Assembly: GCF_030272615.1 (NCBI RefSeq)
Contig: NC_081409.1
Coordinates: 26,049,406 to 26,113,405 of the forward strand
Length of the DNA: 64,000 bases
Direction: 5' to 3'
Source of the DNA: Cryptomeria japonica
Lineage: Eukaryota > Streptophyta > Pinopsida > Cupressales > Cupressaceae
Shown here one piece after another: positions 13,036 through 23,482 of this stretch; positions within the stretch are counted from its first letter, which is position 1, and every line of letters begins with the position of its first letter. The translations under genes and the position numbers were made by a program. The notes under the pieces were generated by a model that did not search any database, had not been told where the DNA came from, and saw only the letters and a program-made list of their open reading frames with translations.

Positions 13036-13221
13036 ATGAAGAATTTTGTAGTCGTATTCCCCTTGGTGATTTTGCTCCGTGGATGCGTATGCGTTGCAGC
13101 ATTACCTTCCTCATTACCATAAAGATGGCGATTTGCCTCTGAGTGTGGATGCATCTTTTATCGTTCAGTCCGACAAATTATCACCGTCTTTATGGAGGTC
13201 AGGAAGGTCGATGTTCTATTG
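13036..13221 (+). pseudogene. Broken secreted-protein gene fragment
   Basis: From ATG at 13036, 28 codons encode a classic signal peptide: a lysine near the start, hydrophobic VVVFPLVILL, then CVCVAALPSSLP, stopping at TAA 13120-13122. One base over, from 13118, an open frame continues HKDGDLPLSVDASFIVQSDK and on to about 13221. This suggests a one-base loss at the end of the signal peptide, or alternatively a missed splice site. I do not recognise the family. A TATA box upstream supports an origin as a host gene. Confidence 0.4.
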
Positions 13222-13325
13222 ACCAGACCTTCGGAAACAACCGATCTTGATTTCGTTTTCGTTTTGCTTGAGGTTTGAAAAGTTGTTGAGGCCTAGATTA
13301 TAAGGTAAATTTTTTTTGGCTATGC

Positions 13326-13360
13326 TCATGGATGTAATGCAATTTGCATTACATCCATGA
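13326..13360. repeat. Perfect 17 bp palindrome with 1 bp centre
   Basis: tcatggatgtaatgcaa, then one t, then its exact reverse complement. It could fold as a cruciform or as an RNA hairpin. Confidence 0.85.
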
Positions 13361-15659
13361 CTCTGGTCCTATGAGAGCAAAGTCTGGTCTTCTCATCTTT
13401 ACCATGTAATAGAATTTAAGTGAAGAGTTTCTGCAAGCTGAAAATTTGCACTAATGATGGGATGTATTGAGAGCGTCCTAGACAGATATTAGATGTTCTG
13501 AGTTTCATGTTTACAAGGTGGAGTATCAAATTTGTTATGTCCGAGGAATCTTTTTGTGAGATTATAACACATTTTATGTTCTTGCAAAGGATCCATTTCC
13601 ACAACATTTCATTTTGGTGAACCTAACTGTTTTAACCCTTTTTTTTATTTTGATGTTCAAATCTAAGTTTGTTTTCATAAAATTTTCAAATTTAATTGTA
13701 TTATCATTGTTTACATTAATTTTTGTCAATGCATTACAATTAAATGCTTGTAATTCTCCTATCTTTACTTGAGGCTTCCCTTTTCCTAGGAACAATTATG
13801 TTTTGTTGGAGATTGTACTTGTTTATGAGTGTCATAACTCATTGTTTTAAATATGAAATTCCTGTGAGAAGAATTTATAGACTCGCGGCTTTCCATGCTA
13901 ATGGTGTGGAGACTGATTTGCAAAATTGAGTTATATTTTATCTTTCTGGTGCTTCAGTGGCATTGTTTGTCTTTCCTGCAACATAGCTGGGGAGCAAGAT
14001 CGTTTTACTAGTTGTTGGGGATCTCCATCTCCACCGCCTGTTTCCAATGCTGGTAGGGTTTCACCTTCAACTTGTGCAATGTGTCCTTTCCAATGTCACC
14101 TGCAACTACAGTTTATGCATCTCCTTCAAATGTGCATGGTTTGGAGTCAAATGGGTTAGCCATCATTGTTGTAAGTGTTGCAAATAGGTTGAATACCATG
14201 AGCCTTCAATCTCCATGCAAGCAATGGTGGTTGATCCTGGATCTGGTATGCGATCCAGTGGACAGAATCTGAGGGAATATATCGCGAGGGAGGATCACTG
14301 CTCAGCTGTGATGTTCACATATTTCTCTTTGGGGAAGACCCTCGACCCTGCTAGGGATTCATTCTCCGGCGGACCCATTCGCCCTTATTTTTGCCTATGG
14401 CTTTCATATACACAATTTTTTCCAATAGGAGGCTTGTTCATTGCACCAAGGAACCTTTAAACCTAAATTTTGTTGCATCATTAACAAAAGAGCTGTGTGA
14501 AAATGAGGAATTTTTTTTAGGGAATGGACTTATTGGAAAGTTTAGCCAGTTCTGGCCCAGCCTTCCAGAATTCCATGATTAGATTTCTAAATCATGTCTC
14601 CCCTTAATAGAGGAAAAATTGTAAATTTATCCAAATGCAAGGGGTTTCTTTACTGTAGTTTTTGATAGTAAGAATGATAGAAATACCATTCTAAGCTATG
14701 TCTGGCCATGGAGACAAAGTATGTTGATGTTAAGATCTTGGCAGCCACACCTTAATCCATGCACAAACTTTTTATGTCATGTTGATTTGGATTTGTCTCT
14801 CAAATACCCATCTTCATTATTGGTTTGAATCTTGTTTCGCAGCAATACTTTGTGATCAAAGATAAAAAATTCCATTGATTTCATTCACACAACCTTTTCC
14901 CAGATTTTGGTAGAATTGACACTGCTAAAGACCTCCCCACAAAAAATAGTTTTGATTGCAAATGGCCAGAGTTGAACACAACCATTGGATTATGAAGGTC
15001 TAACTTTCAGGTGCAAGAGATGCTACAAGACTGGACATGGCATATTGCAGTAGAATGTCCATATGTCAAACCTCAGCCAAAGCAGGAGGCCTCTTGGTGG
15101 AAAGATGCTTCCCCAAAATATTTAATTGTTGCAACTTCTCCCAACAGAAGTTCCTCAAAAACTGATACTAGGAAGGAAAACGATGGACAAGAAGTGTCAT
15201 CTGCAAAACCAAAGAGACCAAAAATTGTTTCAAGACAATGGTTTTTGGTTGCTTGGACCATGCACATACTTGTGTTTCTACTTATCAAGATGCCTCTCTA
15301 GCAGGCACCAAGGATCCTCTAATTATACATCCATCTTGTTCAACAAACAATGAGGGACTCCACCTTTCCAAGCTTGACTGGAGGTTTGAGAACACTCTTT
15401 CTCAAGCTTCTCCTCAATCTCAAAAGGTTCTCAATGATGGAAATGGAGGCAATGGTGGCACATAGTGCAAAACAAGAAACAGAATAACTGTAATAGAATG
15501 CGCCTTTGACCTCACCCCAAAGTTGGTGCTTTAATCAAAACTTAATTGTGGAATTTGATGTTGTATCTCATTTGTTGATGGGTTTGCAAAGTTTTTGTAT
15601 GCAGTTTTCTTTAATAGAGTAGTTAATGTTTATAAAAAAATGAATTCTATTTTAGAAAA

Positions 15660-16020
15660 TTAAATAAATCATTAATTATTGTTTTCATCTAGTTAGTGAA
15701 ATAATAAACTTTTATAATTATTTAGAATATCAGTTATAAGATTTTATAATTTTAGGAGGGAGGAGTTGTGACATATCTCAAGTGATTAAATGCCTATTTT
15801 TGGAGGGTCAAATATTCCTCATAAAGGAAAGTTTTAACATGTTTCTATTGTGCTTGAGGTTAAGGTTTCAAGTATGTTTGTAATTGGGTTGCTAGCTTTG
15901 GGTCTCCTTGAGTTCTAAATTCGTACATGATGTCAAATATAAAATAGTTCCAACTATTGATAGTTTTGGGTATTTTGTGGTTGGTGCATGTTTTACAAGT
16001 CTATACTTGGCTATCTATCT
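15660..16020 (+). repeat. Dispersed repeat, copy A
   Basis: Similar to 17990-18360, with shared words such as gaatatcagttataag against gaatattagttagaag, tgacatatctcaagtgat against tgacatctcaaatgat, and tagttccaactattg. It separates ORF1 from ORF2 traces of the LINE, so it may be an insertion. The downstream frame 15908-16303 has no recognised family. Confidence 0.5.
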
Positions 16021-16959
16021 TCTTTGCAATGTGTATCACCCTTCGATGGGTTTGCCACATACCCCTACGATGGATTTCCCCCTATTTTGGTTATGTACCC
16101 AAATTTTGGTTACATACCCAAATTTGCAAGATATGTATTCTAGTTTCTTGGAGGATGGTTGGGCCAAAGTCAAGGATTTTAAAGTTGTTCAAAGAATGAG
16201 ACAAGTTGAGGTGTACAATCAGAAGGATCTTGTTGATTGGTCTCATGGTCGTTTAGCTAAGGATCAAGAACAGTTATCTTGGATCTTAGTTGATAGATTT
16301 TGAAGCTCTCTGAGGGATAAGGACATCTTAGCCTCAAGTCCTAATCCAAGGGGTATTTTTTTAGTGCACTCTAGGTATCAAGAATTAGACCAACAAAAGC
16401 ATGAGGGGTTGAGGCTCCTTGGTGGAAAAAATTTGAAATAATTTTGCTTCACTGAAATGTAATTTCTTCATGTGGTTAGCTACTCGAAATAAATGTCTCA
16501 CTTGGGACAATCTTCAAAAGTGAGGATTCCAAGGGTCGTGAAGATGTTGTGTCCATGGCAACAGTGGAAAGATCTTCCCATATACTTTTTCAATACAACT
16601 TTTCTAGAGATATTCGGTACTTTTGGTTGAGTGTGTGGAAACAACCTTGTATTCATGCCTCTTCACTTGGTGAATTCTGGAGAAGTACGGGAAGGTCTCT
16701 TGCTAAAGTTTCTTTTCTACAAGTGGCTTGGTCCATTAGACCCTCTTTCATAATCTAGCAAATTTGGTTTGAAAGAAACTGAAGAAGCTGTTAGGAAAGG
16801 AGTATGGGGATTCAATAGCTTTAGTTAAGGAACAATACAATTCAAGAAACTATTTTATCTTTGTGTGAGGTATCTACCCCCTTTGATCCTAAAGGAGATA
16901 TGATGAAGGGGTTAGGTTTTTGTGAAAATTCTTTGGTTCATTCAACAATTTGGCGAAGG

Positions 16960-17400
16960 AGTAACCCCATTAATAAAACCCAAAGAGAAAGAAGGTGGAT
17001 TGCCCTTCCTGAAAGTATATTCAAGATTAACTCTGATGGATCTTCAAGAGGGAATCCTTGTCATGTGGTAATTGGTGGAGTTAGAAGAGATTGTTCAAGT
17101 GTTGTGCATTTCTTCTTCTCCATTTACAAAGGTGAGCAAACCAATAATCTTATGGGAGCCCTTGCTCTTCTTCATGTCGTTGAAATAGGATGCTCTCTTG
17201 GGTGGCATAAGGTTATTTGTGAGCCTGACTCTTATATTTTGGTCAATTTATTGAATAAGCATAATTTTGAAGATGTTAATTAGCAATTAGTGTCAATGGC
17301 CCACCAAATTCTTAAGTTTGCCAAATGTTTGGATTTTGTTTCATTCTTTCACATCCTAAGGGAGTCAAATGGTGTGGCTAATTGTATACCAAAATGATCT
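16960..17400 (+). CDS. LINE RNase H-like domain remnant (RVT_3)
   Basis: The frame reads FKINSDGSSRGNP, GGVRRD, NNLMGALALLHVVE and VICEPDSYILVNLLNKH, then past a stop into VANC near 17380. The DG of INSDGS is the usual first metal-binding aspartate. The copy is a fragment of the plant LINE ORF2 C-terminus. Confidence 0.7.
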
Positions 17401-17430
17401 TTTGAGTAGGTGACTGAGTGAAACGTGTGA

Positions 17431-17558
17431 TTGGGAGCATCTTTCTTCGGATTGCTCTCAAAGGTTGAAGAAGTTGGTTGATGAGGATTTGTTTTTGGGA
17501 GCATCTGTCTTCGGATTGCTCTCAAAGGTTGAAGAAGTTGGTTGATGAGGATTTGTTT
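17431..17558 (+). repeat. 64 bp tandem duplication
   Basis: Two adjacent 64 bp copies starting ttgggagcatct differ by one base. They lie at the end of the LINE remnant and look recent compared with the rest of it. Confidence 0.9.
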
Positions 17559-17989
17559 GGTTATTAGGTGTTTTGTGAGGCTTGGAGTGGCTCTTTTCCT
17601 TTGTCTTGGTGACTGGTGATTGTTGGTTCTTTGGGTCCCTTGTGGGATTGAGGTTCAGCCCTTTGATTGTATTGTTGAATTCTTTGGATTAAATAAGTTT
17701 TTACTCCCTTTGATCCAAAAATAATAACTAAATTTGATTGAGATAAATTCAAAATATTATTTTTAAAATAAATATAATCTTTTTTATTTTTCTAATATTT
17801 TTTCATGAGAATGAAATTAATTTAAAATTTCCATTTAAATATTAAAAAATATTTTATCTTTAGACTATTTTTTTTTTTCCACCTGTATTTTAATTTACTT
17901 TTTTTCTTTCTTTTCAAAAGATCAAAACAATGTTTAAGATATCTTAGTTTATTTTAATAATTACTTATTAATTTCTATAAAATAATTAT

Positions 17990-18360
17990 TTGATAAATAA
18001 CTATTTTAAAGTCTAATAATAATTTTCCTCTAATTAATAAAATAACAAATACTTTTTAATTATTTTGAATATTAGTTAGAAGTTTATAATTTCAACAAGA
18101 TGTTATGACATCTCAAATGATAGTTTGGTTAAAAGGACAATCCCTTATCGAGGAAAGTTGTTACAAGTTTTTATTGTACTTAAATTTCATATGTATATTG
18201 CAATTCGACTGCTATCTTTTGGTTTCCTTAATTATTGAACTCATATTGTTGAATCTCATGTAGTTCCAACTATTGGTAGGTTTTGGTGTTCTATGGTTAG
18301 TGCTTCAATGCCTATTGGTGTTCTATGGTTAGTGCTTCAATGCCTATCACACTTGCATGG
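17990..18360 (+). repeat. Dispersed repeat, copy B
   Basis: Diverged partner of 15660-16020 in the same orientation. It contains its own perfect 32 bp tandem duplication at 18284-18347. Confidence 0.5.
18284..18347 (+). repeat. 32 bp perfect tandem duplication
   Basis: The unit beginning tggtgttctatggttagtgc is present twice without a mismatch. Confidence 0.9.
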
Positions 18361-21000
18361 GTTTGTACAAAAGAATCTTCCTTATTTGATTACCATGTTC
18401 AATCTTTCTTCCCAGCTTGCATTTGCGCTTCTTATAGATGTTGAAAGACTCCAACCATGTGTTAGAAAGTCTTCTTCCCAAAATTTAAAGAGACATGGTC
18501 ATTTGATAGTTTCAGGGTTTTTTTATCATCATCAAGATGAAACCATTCCTTTCTGTTAGAGCATCAGTTATCAAACCACCCCTTCCTGAAGCGATCATCA
18601 AAGCGCCCCTTCCCTGACATAGGTCAGTTGTAGAACCAGCAGTTTCATAATATTGGCTCTTCTTGGATAACTTTGTGCCCATAATTTCTGAGGTGGCAAC
18701 TCCAATAGATTCTTATATTTTCCCTAATTGGACCCTCACTTCTTAAAAAGGCTTTTGGTCCCACAACAGCTTACTACTAAAATATAGAATAATTATTTCC
18801 ATCTCTAAAACTTTTGTCCAGAGACTCCCTAACATCTCCCCATTCTTTCCTTAAGGCAACAGTCAACACTTTGGTGCTTCACGTTAGAAGGTTGTGGTGT
18901 TCTCTATTTGACTGGAACGAGACTCCCTTGCATCTTCCCCATCATCCTCCAAGGTGATGCTCTGCCCATAACAAATTTGATTAATGGTAGTCAATTTTCT
19001 TTACAACTTAAATGTTACCTGTTGAGACTTTATGCATATAACATACCACAATAGCTGTCATGGATTAAAAAACATATCATGACACTTGCTATGATGAACC
19101 TAAATTACAACTCGCTGCCATAAATGATTGTTCTTTCTACCATAAGATATGCAACAATGCTCATGTTACAATGTTTGCAATCTAGTTGCCGTGCTACTAA
19201 ACCTGCTACAACACAATTGAAAACATGGATTCTCATCCACTATTTACAAACTACAGCCGCAATGTGAGCTTGAGCAAAGATCATTGCAATGTTTTACTTT
19301 TCACCATATTTGCTACATAAGCAGCGTATATTGGCAGCTTCTACTTGCTACTCACTAAATGTTAGCATTTCTTCCCATGCTCATCCATGACAAGCGAAGT
19401 GTTTCCCTTGCTTCCCATACAAGTGGTATGGGTCCCCCTTCAGTGCTATGACATGCAACAAGCAGAAGAAATACATGTTATAGTAACAACATTGTCATGG
19501 GTTCAGAGCTGCCATCAAAAGTGTAAACCAATAGTAAGAAAATAAAAATCATAAGCAATAATTTAACGACCCAACAAAGGCAGAAAGCCCATAAGCTCAA
19601 AGGTCCAATACGGGTTTGAATCTTGGTGGCTGCCTTATTAATGAAGTGTTTCTACCACAACACTAAATATCTCAAGACATATATAATATATATGGATATA
19701 GATATATGATATTTAATTTATAATTGATATAGTTAATTTTTGCTCAAACAAAGACATACAATTCATTATGTGTGCAATATATCCAAAGTGTGTACCCTCT
19801 TATATTTTGACCTTGAATCACAATTTAGTGCATAGTAAATACAATTGAGGGACACTATTGTCAACTAAAGCTTGGTCTGGAACCTGCAAAACATGATAGT
19901 CAACATTTACATTATGCTATGATAGATCATATATTCAACATTCCTTATCTATTGCCCAGTTTATATGAAGGATTCAGCAACCCTTTCTCTCTCCCCATTA
20001 TGGAGCTCAAGGAGAATCACACAAGGCACCTCAAGTCTCTGTCTCCAACAAGCCCAAGAGCACCAAGGACCTCATCAATTTGGCCTTTTGGTCGATACTC
20101 AGGGTTGGCGTACTTACTTGAGCCTGGTGCTCTTGCTTCCTTGTATTCTCCCTCCATAATTGGATAGTGAGATTGAAAGGTATTACAAACTCCATCATAT
20201 AATTTACTTAATTGTCATATGAACAGTTAGTGATAGAAAAACATTATTAAATTGTCATACATATTGCAGTCTATATTAATATTACTATTAAATTCTACAT
20301 AAGAACATTATCAAGCTTCATATACTAAGCATACATATTCAGCTCATCCCCATGCATATCACCAAGACCAGTTTGATCTGATCTTATCTGTGGTGCTATC
20401 ACTGGATGTTTTTTATTCATTTCTTTTATATATCACGTATGCCCTTTCCACCATTAGCACCCTTTGAAAGAGTGCATCTCTTCATTATATATGCCCTTTG
20501 AAAGGGACACAACCTTTCGTGATCAAATCTGCACTTCTTATTTAAATCAAATCTACACTTATGATTCCACAATTATCCCCTTCTCAAATGAGGTTCTCTT
20601 CTCCCTTTTATATCCCATGTTTGAGGGAGTCACAACTTTTCCTTCCATGCCTTTTGACCATTCATTAACTTAATTAAATTTTAATTATATTTAAGTATAT
20701 TATTTTATATTTTAATTTAAATTTGATTTTTATTCTTTTGTATTTTAATATTATTATTAAATTATATTTCAATGTGTAGACAATAAAAAGTGCTCCATGA
20801 AATAAATCTGAATGACAACAAACAAACTTATATAGTTGTAATAAAAGAGTCTCCAACACACAATCATTAAAATGCCTCTACCTATAATAGTAGTTGCAAG
20901 CTAGGCATTTCCAAAACTAGAGGCTTGCTAATCTTTCACTTCAGCGAAACAAATGCCTTTTGTTGAATTCTACCTCATATAAAAGACTTACCAATTGCCA
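18361..21000. other. No gene recognised
   Basis: Mixed-composition DNA without a convincing coding or transposon signature. Between 20440 and 20680, degenerate phrases around atgccctttgaaaggg recur. 20680-20770 is nearly pure A/T. Confidence 0.5.
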
Positions 21001-21004
21001 TCAG

Positions 21005-21960
21005 AGAATGTAAAGCATTACAACTATGGAATATGATTTGATAAGCTTTCTCAAATATTGAACTACCCCTAAAAAACTCCTTGCTTCAATCACAATGAAA
21101 GTCTTGGATCACCTCAAAATGGCTTCCACTTTTACTATATTCCTAATAATAGTTGAACCTCTGTCTAATAAATTTTGATCTCAGCTACTTCATAGACTTA
21201 GCTAATATTTGATCTCAAACTTAGACAACTATTTGGTGTATTTGGTGACTGTCCTTTTAAAAAGTTAAATGAATATTTGGCTTTGTAATCAGGAATATGA
21301 ATATAAACAACAAAAATCTATTTTCTACAATCATGGGTTAAACTATTTTATTTACTCTATACATCTCTATGCTATGGAAATGCCCTGAAGTTTTAAAAAA
21401 AGTGTCTATTTTACCACAATTTTTTATGAGTTTTTAAAATCTAATTTTTTACCCAATTTTTGGTTTGCGAATTTTTTCCCCAAATGATTTTTGTTGTTAT
21501 GATATAAAGCATTGCAATTGTGGAATATGATTTGATAAGATTTCTAAAATATTGAATTAACCCTACAAAACTCCTTGCTTCAATCACAATGAAATTCTTG
21601 GATCACTTCAAAATGGCTTCCACTTTTACCATTTGTCTATTAACTTTTGATCTCAGTTACTTCATTGACTTAGCTAATATTTGATTTCAAACATAGACAA
21701 CTATTTGGTGTATTTGGTGACTGCCCTCTTAAAAAGTTAACTGAATATTTGCCTATGTAATCAGCAATATTAATATAAACAACAAAAAATTATTTTCTAC
21801 AATTCATGGGTTAAACTCTATTTTATTTACTCTTTATATCTCTGTGCTATGGAAATGCCCTTGAGTTTTTATAAAAAATAGTTTCTCTTTTTATACATTT
21901 TTTTATGTTTTTAATACTTTTGGTTTGCCGATTTTTTTCCCAAACATTTTTTGCTACTAT
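21005..21960 (+). repeat. Direct repeat, two copies of about 470 bp
   Basis: Copy A (about 21005-21480) and copy B (about 21500-21960) share phrases such as tggaatatgatttgataag, ctccttgcttcaatcacaat and gacaactatttggtgtattt. No coding potential. Confidence 0.85.
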
Positions 21961-22484
21961 GGTATCTACACTGATTGGATTCTATGATACGATAAGACAC
22001 TTAATATACCAATAAGGCAAAAAGATTACAAAAGCTGAAAGCATGCTTGTCTGTATAACATAATTTTTAGTATAAATTACCTAAACTCAATGTTTGACAG
22101 AAGTAAGAAGTTACAGAAACATACGTCCAAAATGAAATAGAAAATGACCATATATTGGAATGACAGTTATTAGTTCCAAAATAACACTTTTGCCTCCTCA
22201 AAATGCTGTGGAATTACAGAGTCACCTTAAGCTGACAACAAATGGTGCATACCCTCTTAAAAGTGATTCTTAGCAATCTAATTTGTACAAATGAAACCAC
22301 CATAAGCTCAAATATCAATTTGGGGTTGCATAGGTACACTGATCCAAGATGAAGTGTTCTTCCTGCAATTAAATGAGATATGCTTGCATGAGCCAGGTAT
22401 GCAAGAAAACCTCCTCTGCCATGTATGTGAGAGCAATGACCATGGGCGGCACATTTTGCCGTCCACCATCATGTTGGAAGAAAA

Positions 22485-22847
22485 CTATTTCTACACCGGA
22501 TTAATAAGGTAGATAATCAAAAACCACAGAACTAGAGTGCAGTTGAAACGTTATTAAAAGATATCCACTTAATTCCATTCAGACATCGCTCCAATCTCTA
22601 ACAGCAAACACTTGGCACTGTCTTTGCAGTCTACATAACATCAAATTTAAGCCTGGCTCTGTCATTTCTATTTCTACACGGAATTGATAAGGTAGATAAT
22701 CAAAAACCACAGAACCAAATGCAGCTGAAATGTCATAAAAAGACATTCACTTAATACCATTCATATATCGCTCCAATCCCACAGCAAACACTTGGCACTG
22801 TCTTTGCAGTCTACATAACATCAAATTTTAAGCCTGGCTCTGTCACT
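22485..22847 (+). repeat. Tandem duplication of about 183 bp
   Basis: Two adjacent copies starting ctatttctacac both contain aaggtagataatcaaaaacc and cacttggcactgtctttgca. They lie 260 bp beyond the stop codon of the minus-strand host gene, possibly in its 3' UTR or just past it. Confidence 0.85.
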
Positions 22848-23106
22848 TGTGACTGCAAATACTGCATTCAATTTTAAGACTGCGGTAAATGGCACCAAGA
22901 CACTGAAATGTCACAGGATAATATTACACAATAGTACAAAATATTTTCTGCCACCTTCACACATAACTGTTCACTCTAGCTTCCTTTGCTGACTGCTTAC
23001 AGAAGAGAGAATCCAGCAAAAACCCTTTCTTCCCGTCTAAGAGCTAAAAGAATTCACTCAAACTTCCAATGGTACAATTTTTCCCATTTCACAAAATCTG
23101 GAAGAC

Positions 23107-23482
23107 CTATACTGGTGAGGTTGTAAGCAGAAATTCAGGCAGGAATCTTTGCATCAGGATACCACAGAAAGGGCATGCAGGTTTTGGAGATCCACATAGA
23201 AGAAGATACTCAGATAAATATTTGGCATCTTGCAATGATGACATATTGAAGAATGCATCAGGGGCTTGTTTCATTACCCATCTCTCACAGCAAATACAAA
23301 ACCATAGAGAAGTGGCAGGACAAACATGCATAGAAACAGCACAACGTTGGAGTTTGTGACTTTGGCTGTCAGAATCACACCGCCCAGCTTGACAAAATGC
23401 AGTTTCAGGAGACCGAAATTGTACAGAAGCACCACAGAAGGTACAACGTTCTGAGACAGAGTATTCACTGATAGACGAAATT
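23107..23482 (-). CDS. Exon 11, C-terminal zf-TFIIIC-type zinc domain and stop
   Basis: The 376 nt exon follows acceptor TTTTGGCAG. Its 124 residues contain ERCTFCG, AFCQAGRC, RCAVSMHVCP, LWFCICCERW and KPACPFCGILMQR, then LPEFLLTTSPV and TAG. This is a multi-CxxC/H array matching the zf-TFIIIC type. The spacing of about eight cysteines suggests two zinc sites (inference). Confidence 0.93.

Larger units (their letters stand above)
13930..17710 (+). mobile_element. Decayed L1-type LINE, internally deleted
   Basis: ORF1 traces run from about 14380 to 15480: ARGFFTVVFDSKNDRNTILS of the DUF4283 RNA-binding domain, then a CCHC knuckle (CKRCYKTGH...VECP) at about 15010-15060. From about 16540 ORF2 tail traces follow: HILFQYNFSRDIRYFWLSVW with CIHASSLGEFWRS (zf-RVT type), then the RNase H-like INSDGSSRGNPC and GEQTNNLMGALALLHVVEIG to 17280. 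Endonuclease and RT are missing. Numerous stops and shifts show long decay. Boundaries are approximate. Confidence 0.75.

Noticed and set aside
15908-16303. 131-codon frame in the LINE region
   Set aside because: Open by chance across a dispersed repeat; only its last third looks protein-like and no family is recognisable.
23069-23359. Plus-strand frame of 96 codons
   Set aside because: It is the shadow of the zinc-domain exon on the minus strand.
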